A DNA stretch of 64,000 bases. It comes from Cololabis saira (taxonomy: Eukaryota; Chordata; Actinopteri; Beloniformes; Belonidae). Position numbers and translations under genes: made by a program. The stretch spans positions 39,852,458 to 39,916,457 of the forward strand of contig NC_084596.1 of the NCBI RefSeq assembly GCF_033807715.1, in the 5' to 3' direction. Of this stretch, positions 56,360 through 64,000 are shown piece after piece (positions within the stretch are counted from its first letter, which is position 1; every line of letters begins with the position of its first letter). Below the pieces are notes generated by a model. The model saw nothing but the letters and a program-made list of their open reading frames with translations. It was not told the origin of the DNA and did no database searches.

Positions 56360-59300
56360 CATAGACATATATACGTAGACGCCACATCGAGTGTTCTTGC
56401 TCGCTGCTGCGATACATCAACGTCGCCGCCTTATTGGATGTTCAAGACTGCGCTGTAAACTAATACAAGTAAATTGACTTATTTTCATAAAGCGCCTTTC
56501 TACAAAGAAATTTACGTTTTACGCCCCATTTATTCATTCACACACGCACTAATATACTTGGGAAACAGTTAGGCACCAAATATAATATATTTAATAGGAG
56601 TAATTCATGTTATATCAGCTATACAAGCTGCTATACAAGGTGGTACAAGGTAGTGCCGAAAAACAATATATATCCTCCCTCACAAACATAAGAAAAATAG
56701 AGAAACATATTTTCTCATCAACAAAACAAATTTTAAATTTGTCAAATAACAAAATAACATATTTGAACCATTTGTCAGAAAATAAAATAACATTTGAACC
56801 ATTTATCAGAAAATAAAATAACATTTGAACCATTTTTCAGACAATAAAACAATAAAAATCTGAAAAATGGTTCAAATATGTTATTTTGTTACTTGAAAAA
56901 TTAAAAATATGTTTATGTAAAATATGCTTTGTTGATGAGAAAATATGTTTCTCTATTTTTCTTATTTTTGTGAGGGGGGATATATATTGTTTTTCGGCAC
57001 TACCTTGTTCTCTATAGCTGATATAACATGAATTACTCCTATGTGGGATTAATAAAGTTCTTATTTTTAAGAATCTCAGAAAATTAAATATATTATATTT
57101 GGTGCCTAACTGTTTCCCAAGTATATTAGTGTGTGTGTGAATGAATAAATGGGGCGTAAAACGTAAATGTATTTGTAGAAAGGCGCTTTATGAAAATAAG
57201 TCCATTTACTTGTATTAGTTTACAGTGCAGTCTTGAACATCCAATATGGCGGCGACGTTGACGTATCGCAGCAGCGCTCGATGGGGCGTCTACGTATATA
57301 TGTCTATCAGAGGTGGAAAAAGTACAAAAATATTGTACTTAAGTAAAAGTACAAATTTTCTGCTTGAAAATTACTTAAGTAAAAGTAAAAAGTACCCATT
57401 AAGAAAATTACTTAAGTAAAAGTATAAAAGTACCTCAACTTAAATATAATAAAGTACAACAAGTACATGGGTTAAAATGTACTTAAGTACAAAAGTAAAA
57501 AGTACAAAGTACAAAGTACAAAATTCAAAGTACAAAATTATTTTCAAAAGGATTGCAAAGAAATGAAGAATCCAAGAATTTGCTTACAACTCTAAATAAT
57601 GGTGATATTATTCTGACCCCTTTAGCGTTTGTTTCCATTACCCCATTTTAATTTCTCCCTTTGCTCATCACTGCTGCTGTACCCCATTGGCCCCGCTGAC
57701 AGGTTCACCCCCAGCCTGTAGTATGCAGTGACAACATTAAGCAACCCCAGCTGATAAAGGATGAGACTTTTGAACTTTTAAATGCCAAAATCACCTTAGA
57801 AGGGGTGGAATCAAAGAATGGTGCGCATGGACACGCGTCGGCTGCCGCTCAAGGCTGATTTATGGTTCCGCGTTACACCAACGTACCCTACGGCGAGGCT
57901 CTGCGTCGATTTAACGCAGTACCATAATTCAGGCTTCAGTCCTCCTCGGTACTCGACGCGACGGCGGTTCCCCCGGCCTTCCGGCCCGCCTCTGCGGCGC
58001 AACTCTCCCGGGAGCTGCGGCTCCTTCTCGGTATATTCACGCGCCCCCCTTCCTTCCCGCCCGCCTCATGGTTCCGCGTTAAATCGACGCACACCTTACG
58101 CCGTATGCTACGGCGTAGGGTGTGCGTCGCCGCGTACCCTACGCTGTAGCTCTGCGCCGGTGTAACGCGGAACCATAAATCAGCCCCCGCTGTGCTGTTC
58201 TTTAATTTGTAGCGAGTAACGACGTGTCCAATTTTAAATGTAGCGGATTAAAAGTACGATTATTTCCTTGAAAATGTAACGAAGTAAAAGTAAAAGTACA
58301 GAAAAATGAAAGTATCAATAAAAGTACAAATTCTCAAAAATCTTACTTAAGTAAAATAACGAAGTACTTGTAGTTCGTTACTTTACACCACTGATGTCTA
58401 TGATGATGATGATGATGTTGGTGATGATGATGGTTATGGTGACGTGATGGTGACAATCTTCACTTTCCTGATCAACCTGGACGTTTAGTTTTGTTTCCAC
58501 AAAACACAGTCAAACAGAAAAGACTTTCAAACTAACAAACAACCGTCATCAGTGAAACTGTAAACGGCAATTCAAGTGCGTCTTGTCTCAAGTAAACTAA
58601 GAATCCAGAAGTTTTGTTTGTTAATGGTTTTGCTAATTCAGCATCGTTGTACGATGACTTGAAAGTTGAAAGTGCGTTTCTGTTTGATTGCATCTTAAAG
58701 CAACATGTGGAGATTTTCTTCTAACGTGTGTTTTAATCACATCAGCGACGGTGATTAAGAGGTTATACTGCCAACGTTTGACCGATCAAAACTGACAGAT
58801 CTGGACGTCACTTAAACAAACTCTCGACACAGTGGAGTGAATGAATGAATGAGTGAGTGAGTGAGTGAATGAAGGAATGAACCAACCAATGATGCACCAC
58901 ACACACTTGTTTCCAAACCAAGAAGCCTTTTAAATCCTGATTTGAGCTCGGACGTGCAACTGGCCTCCTCGTCTGTTTCCGTAGCAACGGTTCTTCAGAC
59001 CGTCCAACAGACATCCTGAAGTTTATCTTCAAGTGTCTGTATCATTTGAGCTCTGAAGTTCTCCTGTCTCCCTCAAAATGGGATGTCGACACAGGGGCTT
59101 TTTTTATTCCCTTTTTCAGTAAAAGCAAAACAAGATCATCGTAGAATCCTAATATTTTACTCTCACATTCACGTTGTTCTTGATGTGAAGAGCCAAGTAC
59201 ATCGATATTTCCCCTTCAGATTATTTTCAGTTTTACACCGTTTACCTGTGTGTTGTAAAAGTGATTTAAGCTCCGCGTCTATAGTGGGAGCCTCTGAGCT

Positions 59301-61095
59301 AAGAATGGCAAAGGTTCCTTTCTGTTGCTTTAAAGCCACAAAACCACTTGTGACCACTCGGAGGCTTATTGATCTGTTCACAGAGCAGCAACTGACACCT
59401 TGTACTGACGAGGGGACGGGACGGCACATCTGTAAAACCCCTTCATTCATTCCCTTTAATGCCATCTGCTGACACATGATCAATATTGTGATGTGCTGCC
59501 CTCATGTGGTCAGAGGTCATACTGCTACTCAGAGTGACCGAAGAAACAAAAATGACTGCATAAAAGCGTGATTTTTGAAAGCGATTTTTCATTCTGTGCT
59601 CTTATCACGGTTCATACGTTTTGAAAAAACCTGGAAAAGTCATGGAATTTGAAAATTTCATTTTCAAGGCCTGGAAAAGTTTTGGAAACATAAGTTCACC
59701 CCAAAAGTTTTGGAAAAGTCATGGAATTTATTTTTCTCACTTGATAACATTTAGTAATAACAGCCTATAAGGTAGATTTAAAGGAGCATGAGGCAGGATT
59801 TATGAAAAAAAATGCATATACGTTTTAATTTTTCTAGTAATAATGTCAGATGAAGCGTTCCAAACCCAAAAGAATGAGCCCTCTAGTGTATCTCTCCGTT
59901 GCCGTTGTCCTGTGGATGTGACGTCACATGACGCTGCATGTGCGTTCTCCCCGTTCTCCCGTGCCGGCTTCACTGTTGGCTGCAGTACCCCCAACGGCCG
60001 TCGTGGTGAAGGGTGGCGCTAGAGAGTCTCATTTCTTAAAAGGAGCCTCATGCTCCTTTAAAATTGATCAATAGATATTTCGTATAGAAAAGTCTTGTGT
60101 GTTCTCACGTGTGATGTGCCTAGTATCTTCAGAGGTCATGTATAATCATGGAAACTTGCTGCCAAGTCATGGAAAAGTCATGGTTGGTTAAAATGTGTCT
60201 GAACCCTGTCTTATGTACTTTTCTTTTGTTTTTATCATGATGTTTAGGTATAAGACTGCTGTTCATCAGTGTGAGGTTTGTAAGAAAGAATTTAAAGGAA
60301 AGTCCAGCTTAGAAATGCACTTCAGGACTCACTCAGGTAAGAAAAAAAAGCATTCAGTACATTAAATTCAAAGACTTATGAGGACAGAACAGTAGAATGG
60401 TTAATACTCATTTTTTTTGAATGTCCCTGACATGATGAAACACTGTCTGAAAACACTCTTGCGTTCCAGGTGATAAGCCCTACCGATGTCCAGAGTGCCA
60501 TCAAATGTTTCGGATTAAGAAGACCTTAACCAAGCACATGGTGATTCACTCAGATGCTCGTCCTTTCAACTGCCCCCATTGCAGCGCCACCTTTAAAAGA
60601 AAAGACAAGCTCAAGTACCACGTGGACCATGTTCACAGCGCCCGTTTCAGTGAACGGCCCCTCGGCGAGAACAAAGTGGTCTCTGTTTCTTTTGAAGAAA
60701 ACCCAAAGACATACCAGGATGAACACAAGTCATCCCTGCGGAGCAGCTCCCCCCCCACCGGCGTCTGCATACCCATCACCATAGTGACCGTCCCCGTGAC
60801 GGGAGCGGCGTCGGGCGACCTGCACGCCCACCGGGCCTCGCCTCTCTCTTCCCAGACTCACGCCGTCGTCGGCATGCAGGCTCCCGGGCAGCAGCAGGGC
60901 TCCGGCTACCAGGCGGCGGCGGACCTGGCCTTCTTGGAGAAGTACACCCTCACCCCGCAGCCCGCCAACATCGTCCATCCGGTGAGGCCCGATCAGATCC
61001 TGGACCCTCGGGAGCAGTCCTACCTGGGCACGCTGCTGGGGCTGGATGCAGCTTCCTCGGAGCAGAACCTCTCCAACTCTGATCACACTCACTGA
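48947..61095 (+). CDS. zbtb41: Zinc finger and BTB domain-containing protein 41, 10 coding exons
   Basis: Coding exons: 48947-50168, 52335-52542, 54801-54870, 55103-55250, 55460-55589, 55701-55796, 55884-55990, 56111-56216, 60248-60336, 60470-61095; total 2802 nt, 933 residues plus TGA, all phases consistent. It encodes a nuclear C2H2 zinc-finger protein with an N-terminal BTB/POZ domain (about 60-165), an acidic Ser/Gly-rich middle (about 310-385), 13 fingers (about 396-785) and a C-terminal tail ending ...[15 protein letters not shown]. Finger sequences such as [17 protein letters not shown] and [17 protein letters not shown], and the tail, are diagnostic of ZBTB41. The start is the in-frame ATG in exon 2 (acceptor tttcag at 48914); the frame opens further upstream only in the intron. 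Human ZBTB41 is about 909 residues. Confidence 0.94.
50249..50907. mobile_element. hAT MITE with 8-bp duplication acaatcgg
   Basis: Ends cagaggtgtc / gacacctctg with acaatcgg on each side (50241-50248, 50908-50915). Rich in agtaaaagtat motifs, like the element at 57308-58393. Confidence 0.85.
51560..52212. mobile_element. MITE family B copy 2
   Basis: Inverted relative to 5046-5636, with the same ends. It lies about 120 bp before zbtb41 exon 3. Confidence 0.65.
52335..56216 (+). CDS. zbtb41: zbtb41 central zinc-finger exons
   Basis: Eight small exons hold fingers 1-10 with classical TGEKP-type linkers ([25 protein letters not shown]). Exon borders fall inside fingers with phases 1, 2 and 0 that all match. 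The 70-nt exon at 54801-54870 supplies [10 protein letters not shown] and [11 protein letters not shown]. The last of these exons ends GEKVWQ-Lys split across a 4-kb intron. Confidence 0.92.
53176..54100. mobile_element. Inverted-repeat element with complex 85-bp ends
   Basis: Both ends carry ttacggttaatgtagaaaa-type sequence, a palindromic gctattttgcaaaatagc core and a second copy of cggttaatgtagaaaaac. The arms are about 85 bp. The middle (about 53300-54000) has no transposase. Confidence 0.75.
54409..54632. mobile_element. Palindromic hAT MITE, 8-bp duplication ttgtaaat
   Basis: Ends caggggtgcccaatcctggt / accaggattgggcacccctg, flanked by ttgtaaat at 54401-54408 and 54633-54640. 224 bp, nearly all palindrome. 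Confidence 0.9.
56359..57307. mobile_element. Giant fold-back element, arms about 450 bp
   Basis: The left arm begins tagacatatatacgtagacg; the right arm ends cgtctacgtatatatgtcta. The arms match along their length (for example gcgcctttctacaaa and ttgggaaacagttaggcacc in both senses) apart from a 40-bp gap in the left arm. The centre is near 56830. It is inserted in a (GAT)n tract within zbtb41 intron 9. Confidence 0.85.
57308..58393. mobile_element. hAT MITE at the edge of the fold-back, with nested GC-rich element
   Basis: Ends cagaggtggaaaaagtac / gttactttacaccactg, flanked by atgtctat (57300-57307, 58394-58401). Nested at about 57851-58190 is a GC-rich element with ends ggctgatttatggttccgcg / cgcggaaccataaatcagcc. 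A piece of that element also occurs at about 15738-15795. Confidence 0.85.
58402..59579. other. zbtb41 intron 9, no clear feature
   Basis: Contains remnants of the (GAT)n tract and a (gagtgagt)n stretch near 58845. No exon signature was found between the exons at 56216 and 60248. Confidence 0.35.
59588..60218. mobile_element. Degenerate hAT-like element with nested family E MITE
   Basis: Outer ends (cggttcatacgttttg; aaaatgtgtctgaaccctg) are weak inverted repeats, with repeated tggaaaagtcatgga. The family E copy at 59778-60061 sits inside, in inverted orientation. Confidence 0.5.
60470..61095 (+). CDS. zbtb41: zbtb41 last coding exon: fingers 12-13 and C-terminal tail
   Basis: Fingers [17 protein letters not shown] and [17 protein letters not shown] are followed by a Pro/Ser-rich tail. 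The tail contains [20 protein letters not shown] and [15 protein letters not shown], the most conserved C-terminal block of ZBTB41. TGA at 61093-61095 overlaps the first bases of a transposon. The preceding exon (60248-60336) carries finger 11. Confidence 0.93.
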
Positions 61096-62462
61096 CTGCG
61101 TTTACATGCATCAATAACCCTTTTAAAACCCGAATATTAACCCGAATTTGCACGGCCATGTAAACACCAATAACCCCTTTGAATAACCCGAATTTGCTCA
61201 TATTCGGGTTTTTAAAAACCCGAATATATGACCCCTGGGTTACTCCTTTTTAAAACCCGAATATTTGGTCATGTAAACGCCAAACGGAATATCCCCATCA
61301 AACGGAACATGAATTTGTTTTCTGCGCAGTTCTGTTTGCAAGGAATCCTGGGGCCGGATTCACCAATATGTTCTTAAGAACTATCTTAAGAAATGTCTTA
61401 AGATCTAAAATTAAGAAGTTCATAAGAAAGTTCTTAAGTGCAATTCCTTAATATTTTCTTAAGAACCGTGTTAAGAACTGTCATTTCTAACGAATTTCTT
61501 ATTTTTCCTACTTAAGAACTTCTTAAATTATGGCTGTATCTGAAATGGCATACTAAGTACTACATGCTACATACTGCATCAGTATGTACTGTATACTGCA
61601 TACTAAATGAAGGATTCAGTACGCCGCTCCAGCAGACCGTTCACACAGCAGTAGCAGCCAAGTATCCCAGAATTATATTATTATTATTATTATTATTCAT
61701 TTCATTATACTATGTCGATGCACCGGAAGCGAGACTTCACTACACTGATGCATCGCTAAATGTGTTGAAAAAGGTGATATTAGTCTTACCTTTTCACAGA
61801 AGACATTTTAAGACAGGTCAAGGTTGTCTTAAAGTTAAGAAAAAAGTCAAGAACAAATTTGAGAACTTTTATTTCAAGAATACCATTTATTCTTAAGTTT
61901 TTTCTTAAGAAGAAAGTTGAGAAAATACTTAAGAACTTTTTTGGAGAATATGACTTCTTCTCCTTTTTCTTCTTAAGACTGAACTTAAGAAAAAAATGAC
62001 ACTTAAGAAGATTTTTTTTCTTAAGAATGTTTTGTGAATCCGGCCCCTGGTCTTTTGAGTCCAGGACGTACTTCTAAACACGGCGAAACGCAAGACCAGG
62101 CCACACTTTTGGAGTGAGGAGGAGACTAATCACTTCATAAATGTAATGAAGGATATGAACATTTCTGCATTTGTAGACGGTAGAAAGTACCGGGATAGAA
62201 GATTTACAAGAAGGTGTGCGAAAAGTTGCGCGAAGCAGGATTTGATTTGAATTTGGATACAGGAAGAAGAAGCAGAAATGACGCTAATTGCGTCATCACA
62301 TTCTCTGCGCGTCGCTGGTTTGATCCAGATACCCCAAATGATTAATTACCATGTAAACAGGGATAACCCTGTTTGCTCACGCATGGAAACGGAATATTCC
62401 GAATGTTTCAGTAACCGGAATATTAGCAATAACCCGAATTTTGACTGCATGTAAACGTAGTC
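61094..62462. mobile_element. Harbinger-like element starting inside the zbtb41 stop codon
   Basis: Ends gactgcgtttacatgca / tgcatgtaaacgtagtc with a 3-bp duplication ACT on both sides. Inside, at about 62094-62251, the plus strand encodes KTRPHFWSEEETNHFINVMK and KYRDRRFTRRCAK, a Myb/SANT-like DNA-binding domain of the type that accompanies Harbinger transposases, ending in an in-frame TGA. Another element is nested at about 61352-62048. Confidence 0.75.
61352..62048. mobile_element. Nested MITE with gggccggattcacc ends
   Basis: Ends ggggccggattcacca / tgtgaatccggcccc flank a body rich in ttcttaag repeats. A fragment of yet another repeat (catactaagtactacatgc) and a (TTA)n tract lie in the middle. 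Confidence 0.75.
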
Positions 62463-62590
62463 ACTGAAACTCCCGCGGCAGGCAAAAGCCCTGATGGCAA
62501 GAAAAACGGTCGTGCAGTTTTCCATATGAGGACAAACATCTGTGCGTGCAAGAACTTTCTACAAGTGTGATGAAATGCAATTAAGAAAAG

Positions 62591-62596
62591 AATAAA
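62591..62596 (+). other. zbtb41: Candidate zbtb41 polyadenylation signal
   Basis: AATAAA followed within 30 nt by a T/GT-rich stretch (tcttgttctttagtttgttg). It lies beyond the transposon that begins at the stop codon, so the mature 3'UTR would include that transposon. Confidence 0.5.
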
Positions 62597-62729
62597 CAGT
62601 AAAATGGTCAAAATCTCTTGTTCTTTAGTTTGTTGGAATTAAAATACACCGTCACAAACGGTGAACAGTATCTTCGACCCCCTTAGGTCTGTTGGCACCA
62701 CTTACCATCCAGGAAAGGTCTCTCCTATT

Positions 62730-63290
62730 GGTACTTTTCCACTAGTACCTACTCAGCCCGACTCGCCTCGGTTTGGTTCTTCTCCACTAGAGGTCTAACG
62801 TGTTGAGTAGATACTTTTCTGTAACTATTCTGCCGAGGTTCAAAGTGGCTGAGTCGGCTGTATCTGACATTATCACACTACAGACCACCGATTGGTCGGG
62901 GGGTTGGAGTCAGACGTCTGAGTCAGGATGTGACATCATTTCAAGAGCGACTCGCGGCTTCTTGTTCATTTTTTTTGCTGAGGAAAATATCCAGAGAGAG
63001 CTAGATGGGGCCACGAGGAATGAAAAAATATACCAATATTAATATAATTAAAGTAGAGTTAGTTGTAATTATAGTATAGTTAGTTATTATAAATACTTGT
63101 TAATAAATGATTAGTGAGTGGGGGTAGGATTAAATAAGTTTACACTTCTTCCTACTCCTTTTTGCACATGTAAATTAAGATATTAAGTGTTAAAGGATGA
63201 AATTCTTTGTATTTTTTTGTTTTGTTCTCTTATCTTCTCTTTTAATTGTTGTCTTTTTACATGTACAAAATAAATCAAATCAATCAATCA
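62730..63290. repeat. Partial fold-back family A copy and LINE tail
   Basis: Starts ggtacttttccactagtacc as in family A but lacks the right end. From about 63110 to 63290 a LINE 3' tail follows (taagtttacacttcttccta, then (aatc)n and poly-A), matching the complement of the 35517 LINE. Confidence 0.6.
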
Positions 63291-63299
63291 AAAAAAAAA

Positions 63300-64000
63300 A
63301 ACAGGAGCTGTTTCAGTCCATGTCTGCTCAAGGCTACAAACGTCAGAGCAGCTTCGCTCCAACCCCGCCTACTTCTTTTTTTTATTTTATTTTTTTTGTT
63401 GTTTTTCCTGATAGAGACATGTTTACAGCTTTATTGAATTCCCATAGCTGTATTACCAAAACTACAGCAACACAGGATTTGGAAAGTGCCCAAAGGTAAA
63501 CAGATTAAACACAGCTTTGATGCAGTAGTCACACTGACGCTGCACAACAACACAAAATACAAAAGCTCTTATTTTTAATTACATTTTCAAATAAAGTGCA
63601 TTTTTAAATATCCGAGAACAGTTACCCAAAAGAAAAATGATGCTGTATTACTTCAAAGTATCTATCTATCTATATACTATTCAAGTATCACAGAAGAAAA
63701 CCAAACATTTGAACATCCAGTAAAAAGAATTGTTAAATTATTCCTACAGATACATTTGTAAGGAATCTCCGATGTCAAAACATCCACAAAGCAAATGAGG
63801 GTAGGCAGAAAATTAAGAAAGAACATTTCCTTTAACTAGTTTTGCCTCACTTATTTCTTCCCCTTATTTACTTAAAAAGGCATTCAAGTGGTATTGGTGT
63901 GATATATGCACAAATATTAGAAAATAAAAAACACGTGCAGATGAAAGCTGACCATAGGTTGTTTTAAAGCTGAATGTTACACAAAACAGTTGACAGTGTG
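63300..64000. other. Right edge, no gene recognised
   Basis: AT-rich sequence with a poly-T/A block near 63375-63405 and a short (atct)n near 63660. It may hold a UTR or intron of a neighbouring gene that continues outside the window. Confidence 0.3.

Noticed and set aside
56190..56420. Poly-His / poly-Ile frames
   Set aside because: They come from the (GAT/ATC)n tract next to zbtb41 exon 9.

Overview
This is a stretch of vertebrate nuclear DNA, almost certainly from a teleost fish. Three spliced genes sit in a matrix of fish-type transposons: L2 and other non-LTR LINEs, tRNA-derived SINEs, many hAT insertions with 8-bp target duplications, TTAA-target MITEs, Tc1/mariner and Harbinger-like pieces. 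Coding exons are GC-rich. Introns are AT-rich and made largely of nested repeats. The species cannot be named from sequence alone.

Left (about 1.3-17 kb, + strand): senp5, a SUMO protease gene of the Ulp1/C48 family, rebuilt here as 9 coding exons and 471 codons with the His-Asp-Cys triad intact. Its seventh intron carries about 4.6 kb of a 14-bp satellite whose unit contains a telomere-like core. A clean 1.77-kb hAT element interrupts it.

Middle (about 19.8-41.1 kb, - strand): a crumbs-family gene assigned to crb1, rebuilt as 8 exons whose phases all fit (1017 codons plus stop). A signal-peptide exon leads straight into the EGF/laminin-G core, and the last exon ends in a membrane span and a short tail without the PDZ-binding ERLI motif. 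This is the layout I recall for the mammalian CRB1-B isoform. I see neither the long N-terminal EGF array nor an ERLI exon in the window. Its introns hold an L2 LINE with a 1017-codon open frame inside a MITE, a decayed THAP exon, a hAT with a BED finger, a 43-bp minisatellite and many MITEs.

Right (about 46.7-62.6 kb, + strand): zbtb41, a BTB plus C2H2 zinc-finger transcription factor, with 10 coding exons, 933 codons, one BTB domain and 13 fingers. Divergent crb1/zbtb41 neighbours match my recollection of human chromosome 1q31 and support both names. A transposon begins inside the zbtb41 stop codon and makes up most of the apparent 3'UTR. Introns contain giant inverted repeats and (TA)n tracts.

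The genes have unrelated roles (SUMO deconjugation, epithelial/photoreceptor polarity, transcription) and share a neighbourhood, not a pathway. All exon models are read by eye from splice consensus, phase and family similarity; no alignment or transcript evidence was available.
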